In this document: one piece after another, positions 41,370 to 51,387 of the stretch | Layout of the letters: every line of letters starts with the position of its first letter | How positions within the stretch are numbered: position 1 is the stretch's first letter | Assembly: GCA_905221615.1 (NCBI GenBank) | Contig: CAJNDT010003223.1 | Coordinates: 1,247,945-1,311,944 of the forward strand | Direction: 5' to 3' | Origin: Symbiodinium sp. CCMP2592 | Lineage: Eukaryota > Sar > Dinophyceae > Suessiales > Symbiodiniaceae | DNA: 64,000 bases | Notes under the pieces: generated by a model | Told to the model about the DNA's origin: nothing | The model's input: only the letters and a program-made list of their open reading frames with translations | The model's database searches: none | Translations under genes and position numbers: made by a program

Positions 41370-43325
41370 TAGCTTACAACGTACCCGAATAAACTCGAAC
41401 AAATGTACAGCTGCGCTTCCGTGTCATTCTACATCCTATGCTTACCTTTACTGCAACACACGAGGAGGTCGGAAACAAGGGACCCTTTTTTACTAATACT
41501 GAATACTGAATTTATGGGATCCTTCGGCCAGGAACTTGGAACTTGGAGAATATGGATCTAGAACTGGAGCCGTACCCTTGATGATACAAATACTGCATTA
41601 CCTTATAAAGGACGTGTTAATGTTCCTATAAGGATTAGAAATTTCAAGTTCAAGGTTAGTAAGGATACTCTGAGATAGAACGTTGGATGCAGTCGCAACA
41701 GTATGTAAGGCCACCACGAACTAGGCAAGGAGGACTGAACAAAGCCGTGCTGTGGCCAACAACATCGCAGAGAAAAGCTTCAGCAACCGTCGACTTGATC
41801 GGAGACGTCTCTGAATGAAAGCCAAATGGCATGCGGGGCTTGTAAGTAAAACAGGAAAATAATGACTTGTTTGATAAAGTGGACCCTGGAGACAGAGTTC
41901 AATGAGGATTGCAGAAAATCAGTATAACCAACTGCTGAGGTTCCTATAGTCACCCCAAGCGCCCACGACACTTCCGCTTGATTGTGATTGTGAGGCTTGC
42001 ATCCTGCGACCCAGCTACCCCTGCAATTGTACAACTTGTATCATGACTGAAGACAATTCTACTTCCTGGCATTAGCATTGACTCGTTGCTCCTGCGTCTC
42101 CTCAACATACCTTAACCTGCCAAAACCTGCTTTTTGCAGGGTCCCTATAGATTCCAAACTAGGGTTTGTAATCAGAACCTTCAAAAAGCCGGATTGGGGT
42201 CGGAGAATGTATTTATGAGAGTCGCAAACTGCCCAGCTCTGCTTTTCCTTGAAGAAGGTATTCCTTGAACCCGGTAGGAACCCAATAAGTTACAGGCAAC
42301 GCCACTACAAGCAAGCAGGATTCAACAGCTTCTGCTTCGGTCACCCAAAAACCCGAACAACCCTTGACCTAAATAACCGATTGAAAATAACCTCAATGCT
42401 AAATTCGACAAGCCCTTAACTAACTCTCAACCGTAGTAGTTGAGGAAAATACCTTGCTAGCAACCCTAGACCCGAATAGCCCTACACCCTTGTTGACCCT
42501 AATCCTTTTTGCAGCTGCGCTACTACTAGCCCTAAGCTCTGAACCCGAATATCCCTAACCCTAACAAATCCAAACCCTTTAACTCAAACCGTTGTCGGTG
42601 AGCCTATCAGAAACCCTAAACCCTGATAGCTAGTCACCCTAAACCCATTCCGGAGGGCCCTAACAGCAACCCTACACCAAAATGGCACCAGACCCTACTT
42701 AGAACACCTACTATCACCCGAAACCTGATAACTGCTATAACCCTAAATTAAGGCTAGTTCCCAGAGATACCCAAACCACTAAAGTAGGATCCCTATGGGA
42801 TTCAAGGTATATTCCTTAATTAAGCCATGTTGGATTACTCTATAAACCCTAAACCCTACTCCTAAACCCTAAACTCCAAACCCCTAAACCCTAACCCCTA
42901 AACCCTAAACTCTAAACTCCTAAGCCCTAACCCCTAAACTCCTAAGCCCTAACCCCTAAACTCCTAAGCCCTAACCCCTAAAGCCTAGCCCTTGCCGGGC
43001 CTCGTTTTCAGCCTTTTGAAGCTCTTCGGCTGGAGGACTTTGGGAGTCGCAGCCTTCGGAGGAGACCTGAAGCTTTCTTTGGGTTAGGGGGGGTACCTTT
43101 AAAGGGATCCTTATATAGGGTTCCTTAAAGGGATCTATAAGGGTTCTATAAAGGGTTTAGGGTTTAGGTTTACCTTGGGTACGGCCCCCATACAGTAACA
43201 GTCTATAATGGGGCTACTAACAAGGGCCTTATATATCTATATTATAGATATTACCTGACATAGGGTTCCTTAAAGGGATCTAGTTCTATACAGGGCTTAG
43301 GTTTAGAGTTTTGTGGTAAGAGAAA
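41370..43325. other. Gene-poor stretch with decayed repeats
   Basis: No coding exon is recognised. It holds a degenerate family I copy (42108-42200), scattered AACCCTAAAC and ACCCGAATA units (42360-42750), a decayed family E piece (42755-42840), a CCTAAAC array (42843-42990) and a partial family F copy (43178-43262). Confidence 0.55.
42843..42990. repeat. Telomere-like array with a 22-bp higher-order unit
   Basis: CCCTAAA variants pass into about four copies of CTAAACTCCTAAGCCCTAAC CC, a repeat of period 22. It looks like a telomere-like run that mutated and then re-amplified as a longer unit. Confidence 0.85.
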
Positions 43326-43326
43326 G

Positions 43327-43431
43327 TACCCATAGTCTCCATGGAAGCTCCTTTTGTTGGTTTAACCAAATTGTATAATTCGGATCCTAGAAGGTAACCC
43401 CTTACATAAACTACGATGGAGACTATAGGTA
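43327..43431. repeat. MITE family B, copy 5 (TA-flanked)
   Basis: TACCCATAGTCTCCATGG to CGATGGAGACTATAGGTA. The inner repeats have diverged. Confidence 0.8.
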
Positions 43432-43434
43432 GGC

Positions 43435-44330
43435 TTTGAGGGCTTTTAGAGCTTATGGTGTTGGCGGCTGGGTTCGGGTGGTTTTAGAGCTTTCAGGGTT
43501 TTGAGGGTGTTTTGTGCTCTTTAGGGGTTCAGGGTTTGATTTGAAAGCTTGCTCTGGGCCGGCCTGGGTGCCCTCCTCCGGCTCCTTGGGCCCTTCGCCA
43601 TCTTCCATGGGGGCGAAGAGGGTAGCGCAGTTTCTTACTGGTAGGGCTCTGATCTTAGGGGAAAACAGGGAGGCATATGGAGGCATAGGCTGAGGTCGTC
43701 GGGACAGGCTCAGGAGCTACGGATATGTTGATGTGTCTTGTGTCTTCCGACTCTTTGATACCCTCCTGGTCAAGCTAAAGCAGAAAGAGAGCATGCTTCG
43801 GACAGGTTGGGTGCAAGCACCATCATGGGCTCGGCTTGACTCCACACAATTTGGCTCCAGACGCTCCATCCAGGCAGTGCTACATTTCACGGCTTCGGTG
43901 CTACAAGTAGCGCCGGGTTCGAGGCGGTGCCTATCTCCATAAAGAGGACCGCACAGGTGAATGGGAGCTTCAGGTGCGTGATAAGAACAGAGGCCATGGG
44001 AGGAACAACAGCAGGAAGCTACGAGTACTTGTGCATAGCTTAGCTTCGGCTTAGAAGCTTCATATCACCGCACTCGAAGAGCAGTCGCCTCAGAGATTCG
44101 GTGGCCTCTACTCCAGTGGGGAGCTTCGGAAGGGGCCGCGGCGCTGGACTTCCTCAGGCGTAGTTCTGGTCGGAGACGAAGGCCGGAGCCGGGGAGAGCG
44201 GAATCGTCCAAAGGCGGAGGGCGGAAGCAAAAGCCGGGCCTTGATAAGCAAAAAAGGGTTTTGGGGTAGATTATACTATAAGTATAATAGATTATAATAA
44301 GGAATCCCCAAAAATGGTAATTATGGTTGA
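43435..44330. other. No recognised gene; family G fragment at the end
   Basis: Open frames at 43453-43686 (minus) and 43733-43942 (plus) show no family similarity. A family G copy (AAGGGTTTTGGGGTAGATTA) lies at about 44250-44330. Confidence 0.45.
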
Positions 44331-44349
44331 AATGCGAAGGAGCTGTTGG

Positions 44350-45431
44350 TCACCAGATTGGAACCCCGGCCAACACACTGGCACCAAGCACGCTGAGGCC
44401 CATTAGCAGCACAGCACCCAAGTTCAAGATGAAGTAAGTTAAAGTAACTGCGAGCTTTTTGCCAATGCCAAACTTCGTCATCACCCAGTCGAAGCAGCGA
44501 TTCACCCAGGGCGTCACGAAGCCGATAACAACAAGCTTCGCTGGCCGGAGCACGTTGTTGAAAACGTACAAAGTGGCATAGGTCGAGAGGAAGACAGGCC
44601 ACTGATGTGCTGGAGAGATGTGTGTCCGTGCCGAAACGAGGTACCATGCCCCAGCGAAGAGGGGAATGTAGTTGACGTTCGACACAACGCCGTAGCTCAA
44701 GACACCTGCAGCTCCCATCGATGCAAAGCGCTTTCGGTTCTCGGCGTCCGTGAGCCACAGCCGAATTTTGCTCCATCTGGACGGAGAGTCTTTCGATTTC
44801 TCACCTCCCTGAGATCCTCGAAGAATCTGCGTCTTCTGCCCTAGGTCTCCTGCACGAGCTCTCCAGTGATGCGGAGGCAAGGATGGCGCAGCACTTCCTG
44901 CCGCAGCGGGATTCTTGAAGAGCTTTCTGCTTGTTCCCGTTGAAACTGAGATGGCTCGCATATGGGAGTTTCCAAAAATAGGGGACCCTACTATAGAACC
45001 CGAAATAGTAGGATCCTTATTATAAGGACCCCCAAATAAGGTACCCCTAATTTTCGGAAACTCCCGTAGTTTTCTTTTCATGAGGTATGGCCTTGCTTCC
45101 CCCGCACGATCCCTGCACAAAAAAGGCTGCACCAACCTACCTCTATAACCGCAAGCCCCACGCGAGCCGTGCACAAAATGAAGTCAAAGCCAATCCAAGC
45201 CATGTGAAATCAGAAATCATATCACCAACGTTCGAGCCAACATCCGGAAAACCTCTGATCGAATCACTTTGGGTGTTTGCCGTCCACCGGCACAAACTGA
45301 AGCCTGAAGTTAACCTGCCCTCACGCCCAGCGGTGCTTTGTATGGAAGCCTGCAAAGTCGGATGGTGCCGAGCTCAGGGACGCCAGCACCAGGAGGATTG
45401 CCAGGGATCGCAACCACGGCTTCATGCATCG
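44350..45431 (-). CDS. Probable plastid-targeted multi-pass membrane protein
   Basis: Exon 1 (about 45431-45327) begins MKPWLRSLAILLVLASLSS and continues APSDFAGFHTKHRW, then a GTGAGG donor. This is a signal peptide followed at once by a Phe-containing, positively charged stretch, the layout of plastid leaders in dinoflagellates. The codon is split GC plus G or A, and the acceptors near 45120-45165 keep the frame of the main exon (to 44350). The mature part, after a Lys/Ser-rich linker, has RKRFASMGAAGVLSYGVVSN, IPLFAGAWYLVSA, TPWVNRCFDWVMTKFGIG and LTYFILNLGAVLLMGLSVLG, three or four membrane helices, and ends VPIW before the stop. It resembles uncharacterised chloroplast membrane proteins with an A-G-V-L-S-Y-G motif; its function is unknown. 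A family D element (44961-45067) lies in its N-terminal part. Confidence 0.7.
44961..45067. repeat. MITE family D, copy 3, inside a gene
   Basis: TATGGGAGTTTCCAAAAATA to TTTTCGGAAACTCCCGTA. On the minus strand the reading frame of the membrane protein passes through it without a stop, giving EFPKIRGTLFGGPYNKDPT. Confidence 0.85.
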
Positions 45432-45599
45432 TCCGCGCCGGGAAGTCGACAGCGCAGGCACTGCCATGAGGCCAAGCATGCTCGAAACACAACACACTCC
45501 GCACGTTTTACCAAACCTCTTTGAGACAGAAACAATCAGGATGGCAACTTTCCGGCATGCGCACACAGGAGGATGCATCTGATATGTCGTCAAATACTT

Positions 45600-45800
45600 A
45601 TGTTCATGCTGGTGCTACTAGAAGTACTCGGATACTAGCACTACTAGTACGACTAGTAGTGGCAGCACAACTAGCATTTCGTAGTGCTACTAGCAGTACA
45701 AGAACGAGTACTCGTCCCAGGAGAACCGGAACATAGAACTAGGACTGGTACTAGTGCTACTACTGCTGCTGCTGCTACTACTACTTCCTCTTCTTCAAAT
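45600..45800. repeat. Degenerate ACTAGTA/CTA run
   Basis: Imperfect CTACTAG, GTACTAG and TACTACTGCTG units. Low complexity; no gene. Confidence 0.7.
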
Positions 45801-46425
45801 GTACCGGGGTGTGACGCAGACTGTTGTCCGGACAGGGCCGTTGCAACAGCCTCAACCATAGCAAGAACACGAAAAGACGCGCATCAACATGTTTTTGAGT
45901 GTCATGGTCATTCCTAGTGGCAGACCAGGTACTGTAGTGCCATGAGGACTTGGAGGAAGAGGAGGGCGGTGGTGTTGGAGGTGGTGGTGGTGCTGGAAAG
46001 TCTAGAGGGCAGCTGTGGCAGGAAAGAAGCAGCAGCAGCCCACGACCTTCAGGGCCGATAACATCATCTGCAGACGATACACGACTGCATTGACGTCAAT
46101 CTGTCCAAGACTTCAAAGGGGGCAGAAGGAGTGTGTGGATAAGGAGAACATCATTGCATTGCCATCACATTTGCACCCCTGGTGATAATGCTGCAATGCT
46201 GACTGTGCACTTCCTACTAGTCAGCAATGTCGCTGCTGTCGCTAGACGGAAGGCGCTCAAGTTCGTCTTTTTCGCCGTTACCTGGCTTCTCGCATCTTCG
46301 TCGCGGCATGTCGAACTGCTGGCCTGAGCAACAACTTCTGTGTCAGCGTCACAGTGGCAACAACCGTACAAAAGAGATAGAATGAAAGCAGGCGCACATG
46401 CTGCAGCTAACGGCGGCATGTGGAT
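45800..46425. other. No recognised feature
   Basis: No family motif or repeat element was identified. A GGTGGTGGTGGTG run lies near 45970-46000. Confidence 0.4.
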
Positions 46426-46429
46426 GCCA

Positions 46430-47370
46430 TCAGCTTATGAGCGGTGCAGTTTGGTGAGAAACACGGGCGAGAAATCGGAGATACTTGGATTGCGACAGCG
46501 ACATCTCGGCGCCGAGAAAGCAGAGGTTGGCAAAGTGCTTGGGCTGGAGGAACCTGGCGAGGCGAGATGAGGCGAGGGATCCTCCGACCCAAGCTTAGTC
46601 GAAGGAGTCTGCTTTAACAGCGGCCTCTCAGCGATTCTCGCAAACACAGGTGCCCCACTGAACTTTAAACATCGCAAGTGGCTGGTTGCCGGTGCCGAAG
46701 TCCGGAAACTTTCGTCCACATCGACGCAACCTGGAAATGGAAATGCACCAGCACTCCAACAACTGTTGTTAGAGTATGGGTGATCACTCTAGTGGAATTT
46801 GACTGTCATGCCGTGCCCCTGGCCCGCAGCAGTTGCCCTCGCAGCAAACACCGTCCATGTCGCGCCGATATCCGCTGCGCGGAGAGGAAGCGGGAGCCTT
46901 GATGACTTGGCGAATTGATTGTCAAGACCACGAGAGTGAAAGGATGCTGCTTCCGGAAGCCTCGAGAGAATCTCCCATCGTCTCATCCAGAAAGGGCCTG
47001 ACAAGCCAAACACATCGTTAACGATGTCTCCCGCTGCGTGGATTCGGCCTGTTGTCGGGTCCCCACTGTGGTCGCGATGCCGTGGCTGGTGAGGCCTTCG
47101 GGAGAACATGAGCCAGGCGAGCTGAGCTAAGTGGCTCTTAGTTGTGCTATGAGTGCTTATCCTCGCCAGCATCGGTGATATTGTGGTATTGTATCTGTAA
47201 AAAGCAATGGAGAGTTGACAAGAGCAGCAAGCATGACAAACCTTCAGGAGTATCCGCTCGGTCATCTGGAGGCCCATCAGCCCCACAGCCCAATCTGCCT
47301 GCTCGCTGAAAGCACTTCCTCGCGGCGTTTCCGCGTCTTGTAGCAGCTCTTCCCTGGGGCAATGCAAACA
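46430..47370 (-). CDS. Unidentified exon cluster
   Basis: Minus-strand protein-like segments: about 47365-47235 (REELLQDAETPRGSAFSEQA, DWAVGLMGLQMTERIL), about 47030-46960 (WLVRPFLDETMGDSLEAS), and about 46710-46600 (RCLKFSGAPVFARIAERPLL). No family is recognised and alternative frames are open. They could be the 3' end of the gene above or a separate small gene. Confidence 0.3.
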
Positions 47371-47539
47371 AATTTTGTGTTCCTGCTGAACCTACAGAGC
47401 TTCTTTCGATTGCTCTCTGAAACTGCAGTACTCATAGCAACTTCGACTGCGCAGAGCTAAATAGTACTGGTGGATGCTGGTTTCGGGAAACCCTGACATA
47501 CGCCTGGATCATGACTTGGCGAGCTGCAGCAGCTGCTGG

Positions 47540-47597
47540 AACTACTAGTACTAGTTCTAGTAGTACCACCACCACCACCATCACCACCACCACCACG

Positions 47598-47657
<60 letters not shown>
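47540..47657. repeat. ACC/CTA trinucleotide microsatellite
   Basis: CACCACCACCATCACCACC passes into about 22 CTA units ending at about 47655. Confidence 0.92.
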
Positions 47658-47658
<1 letters not shown>

Positions 47659-47839
47659 CTCATCTCATTCGTCTTGCTCCTACTACCGTGCAAAGATGGG
47701 GTCCCAGCTTCTCCAAGATCGGCCGCTCAAGAGCTGCATCCCCAGGCGCCTCAGCCGCTCGGGGGCCAGCAAAGGCCGCAACGGTGCGTATAACACAAGT
47801 GATGATCATACCAAATAATGAGAGTCATGAAACATAATG

Positions 47840-47945
47840 CCAATAATAATAATAACAATAATAATGATAATAATAGTAATAATAGTAATAATGATAATAA
47901 CAATAATCATAATGGTAATGATTATGATAATGGCGATAATCGTCG
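47840..47945. repeat. ATA/ATG degenerate trinucleotide run
   Basis: AATAATAATAACAATAATAA and related units; no coding evidence. Confidence 0.8.
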
Positions 47946-48004
47946 TACTAACCCTAAAAAACAGTAGTAAAGACAGTAATGAGCGTAATCACTTCCCCCT
48001 AACA

Positions 48005-48100
48005 TTCAACCCCCCCTAATATAAAGACTCCCGGCCCCCGGAATTTCGCGGTTTCGGGCCCCACATTCAATTTAAAAGGGACAACATTAGGGGGTGGCAG
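48005..48100. repeat. CCCCCCTAATATAAA inverted-repeat element
   Basis: CCCCCCTAATATAAAGAC on the left and AACATTAGGGGGTGG on the right. A second, looser copy lies at about 48399-48482 (CCCCCCCCTAATATAAAAAC to AATATTAGGGGG). Confidence 0.65.
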
Positions 48101-48117
48101 ATCTGTATGTGTTTTAA

Positions 48118-48365
48118 TTGAACGAAGACTACAGTAGTACTAAAGACAGCAGAGCTTTAGGGTTTAAGGGTTTAGGGCTCAGGGCTAAAGCTTTAGGGTT
48201 TGGGGCTTTAGGGCTTAAAGTTTATGGCTCAGGGCTTTATAGAGCCAAAGATTACAGCAGTACTAAAGACACCAGAGCTTTAGGGTTTAAGGGTTTAGGG
48301 CTAAAGCTTTAGGGCTCAGGGCTTTAGTGCTTAAAGTTTAGGGCTCAGGCCTTTAGGGTTTGGGG
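48118..48365. repeat. About 120-bp tandem duplication rich in TTTAGGG
   Basis: Two copies of AGTACTAAAGACAGCAGAG then CTTTAGGGTTTAAGGGTTTA, starting near 48125 and 48246. Each contains degenerate TTTAGGG units, so it is a telomere-like array with a longer repeat period. Confidence 0.85.
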
Positions 48366-48719
48366 CTCGAGGTTACGTGGATGCACCGAACCGAAACCCC
48401 CCCTAATATAAAAACTAAACCTCCGAAATCCAGTTTTGATATTAGGGGAGGGTGGGGGGGAGTCCTTTAATATTAGGGGGAAACGATTAGTCGTAATAAT
48501 GGAAAACGTATTCACAGCAAATTGTGCCACATCTCAAGCTGCACTGACAGCCCTAGCATCCGCACAAGGCCGGCACCAAACGCATCCGGATGTACAGCAG
48601 CTCGCCTTTGAGGGGTTCCTGGAGGGCGGTGCTATTCGAACCTTGTTTGGATTTCGAGCCGCACGCTAACCGAACTGCTTGAGTCTGACAGGCTGGACAA
48701 CGCCGACCCACCTCCTCAC

Positions 48720-49126
48720 CGGGTAAACACTCGTACCTGATTCCGAGCCGCAGGTACGAAGAATGACCTCATGCGTCGCACAGCCGTTTCTGCAGTAATT
48801 TGACGACCTTTCAACCTCTCCAGAGCATTAATGATCGAGGACTCGAGTGCTGAGGCTGCATCCCTTCCGCCACTCTTCCATTGCCAAATGCACATCGCGC
48901 CTGAGCAAGGAATCGGGATGATAGCTACGACCGTGTTAGTGTAGCAGTGGCAGGGCCGAGTTATTTGTGGAAACATGTGAAAACTCTCTAAAGCTGTTGG
49001 CCATGCGATTGCATCACAAGGCAAGGCGGTCTGACAGAAATCATTACGTGACAAACGAAACAGATTCTACTCCGAAATGGGCGACGAATGAACACTTAAG
49101 CTACCGAGCCAGGACCTGTCTAGTAA

Positions 49127-49198
<72 letters not shown>

Positions 49199-50020
49199 CA
49201 GTCGTAGTCGTAGTCGTAGTCGTAGTCACAGCAGCAGCAGCAGCAGCAGTAGTAGTAACAGTAGCGGTGGAGGCGAACACTGCCGACAGTTTTACTACGA
49301 GGAGGATTGCTGAGCACAATTCAGAAGCCGTCTTCCAAGCACAACTGCCGGTGACTACAATCTGGCAACAGCCCAAACACTAAACCTGAAACGGACAGCA
49401 AAAAATCTTAACACGTGCGAACCCAGATCGGGACCGTTGCCTCGGGTCATGCATGTCGTAGAAAGAACATAGCCGTTCCTCACCGCATCAGATGGTAGAG
49501 TCCCTTCTTCGGTAGTCAGAGAAAGAGTGTTGTTCGAAACTAGGGTCCCGTGTCAGCTCTTCAGAAGATGGGTCCGGGCTTTGTAAGCACTGCAATGCCG
49601 CGCAGCTTTCCAGACAAAGGGCCACCGAGCTTAACAACCACAAGCAAAGTCTAAGGTGTTTCGGACATGAAACTCTACGACTAGGCAGAGGGCGATCAAT
49701 CTGCCGATGCCGGCTTCACGGCAACATCGGTCAACCACGGTCTTCGACCCGGGGTCCTCTCTGGCAAGCTCGATGGTGTCGCGAAGTGCTCGCAAGGTCA
49801 AGCTCATGTCCTCAAAACCGCACAAATGCGTGCAACCGGTGAGGACTTGTGGTCGACTTGGCTAAAAGCAAGAGGTGAAGCTGCAACTGCCAATATGATA
49901 TTATCCTCAGATGATTATGATTGCCTGTTTGACTGCTGCTCTCGTCTCCACGGAAAGCCATGTGTCCAAGCAAGGGCAGTTTGCGACGGTGCCCACACTC
50001 GCAGGTTGAACGTGGCACTG
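48720..50020 (-). CDS. Exons possibly of a patatin-like C-terminus
   Basis: Minus-strand segments: about 50000-49930 (CPCLDTWLSVETRAAVKQAI), about 49806-49640 (DMSLTLRALRDTIELAREDP, then RCCREAGIGRLIALCLVVEF, after a TTTTGAG acceptor), and about 48900-48730 (DAASALESSIINALERLKGR, then QITAETAVRRMRSFFV). The middle exon resembles the late L-R-x-x-x-x-L-A-R segment of patatin-like lipases, which also occurs at 50.95 kb, so these may be the end of the 62.8 kb gene or of a related neighbour. Confidence 0.35.
49120..49268. repeat. GTA/GCA/GTC trinucleotide microsatellite
   Basis: About 15 GTA units, then AGC, GTA, CGTAGT and AGC blocks. Open Val-, Thr- or Tyr-rich frames are artefacts. Confidence 0.92.
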
Positions 50021-50067
50021 AGTCATGAAGGTGAAATACTGTGAAAATCCATAGCTGTAAAATAAAA

Positions 50068-50157
50068 GCCAGAAAGTTGGAATATGATTATCCTCAACCC
50101 TTTATGGTAAATTATAAGGTATCCTACCCTGAAACCATATTCCAACTTTCTGGAGTT
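50068..50157. repeat. Isolated inverted-repeat element
   Basis: CCAGAAAGTTGGAATATG at 50071-50088 and its complement CATATTCCAACTTTCTGG near 50136-50154, with a 50 bp A/T-rich middle. No other copy is in this window. Confidence 0.75.
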
Positions 50158-50569
50158 TCCTTTAGTAAGAAGAAGTAGCTATGGCAGATGGTGGGACACA
50201 ACACAAAATCATTGAAAAAACCCAGCAAACACCATGGACTTCTGATACAAAACACTGGCATCCGTATCACTGAAAGATACTGGTCATACAATACAGAACA
50301 GCTGAGAGTAACGAAAGACTAAGAAGAAGAACGTGTGATGACTGACTTTCATAAATTGGTACTCGGACAATGTGCGATCAGGCTTGGCATCTTCTTCAGG
50401 GCAACAGGACTGGACAAGGCCTAAAACTTTGTGCTCCAACTCAATCCGTTGCTTTGGGTTGTGCGTTTAGAGTCACTTTGTCTTGAAAGGCATTCTTGCA
50501 TAAATGGTATGGCAGTCGATGCTGCACAACCCAATGCGACTCTATCCTTCTTACAGTGCTCGGCTCATA

Positions 50570-50790
50570 ATCCCTAAACCCTAAATCCCAAAATCCCTAG
50601 ATCCTGAGCATTTAAAGTTTAAAAAGGTAAATATTATGATTTAGCGTTTAAACACCTATAAACCCTAAAGCCCAAATGGAATCCCTCCGCTCCTCGCAAG
50701 CGTCTGAACAAAGGATGAGCGGCATCCGCCTTGCGAGGCCATAGCTTCACGGGTGAAGCATGTCTGAGTTTAGGGTTTAGGGTTTGGTGT
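50570..50790. repeat. Scattered telomere-like units
   Basis: CCCTAAACCCTAAATCCC near 50573 and TTTAGGGTTTAGGGTTTGG near 50769, in the intron or downstream region of the patatin gene. Confidence 0.65.
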
Positions 50791-50849
50791 TTGGCTTTAG
50801 GGCTGTCTGAGTTTGGGACAACGGTGGTTTGGGGTTTTTTTTTAGCACC

Positions 50850-51387
50850 TTGTTCCTTCTAGCAGTTGAGGTCGGCAGAATCCACACTTTGCGGAAGGCC
50901 GGTCTGAGCGTGTGGTTCAAAGCCCGGAGCACATCCCAATAGGGTCCAAGTACCCAATAAACATATATACTCTCCAAAAATTTTAACCTACATAACTACT
51001 ACTACTATCCTAAAAACCGAGTACCTAATTGTTTTTGTCCTTTGGACCCTTGGGGCATGAGCATAGTCAGAAGTCACCCAAAAACCATGAGTGCCTCGAG
51101 TGGCAGACTTCCGATGGTAGCCCGATGTAGCCATGACATCGATGACTACTAAAGGGGCCTTAACATTTGGAGGGTTTTTGGTGATGTTGTAGTATAGTAT
51201 ACTACAGTCATATCAGGGGCTATAGCGGAACACTCTTAAACAATATTCCGACCCATGTATTCCTTGAAAGACTTCTCTCGCTCTTGTTCACTGCAACACT
51301 GCTGAGCCTCCGAAGCAGCATCAGCACGCCCAAGCACTCGATGAGGCCACCATCCGACAAGTAAACGTAGGGCGGTGGCCGTGCAGC
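50850..51387 (-). CDS. Patatin gene, catalytic Asp exon and following exon
   Basis: The exon from 51387 (after CTGCAG) reads ARPPPYVYLSDGGLIECLGV then LMLLRRLSS. In bacterial and algal relatives this strand is S-D-G-G-H-F-E-N-L-G-x-x-x-L-x-R-R; here the Asp and both Gly are kept, but His-Phe-Glu-Asn is Leu-Ile-Glu-Cys. About 50945-50860 reads DVLRALNHTLRPAFRKVWIL, resembling the late helix of the same family. Confidence 0.75.
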
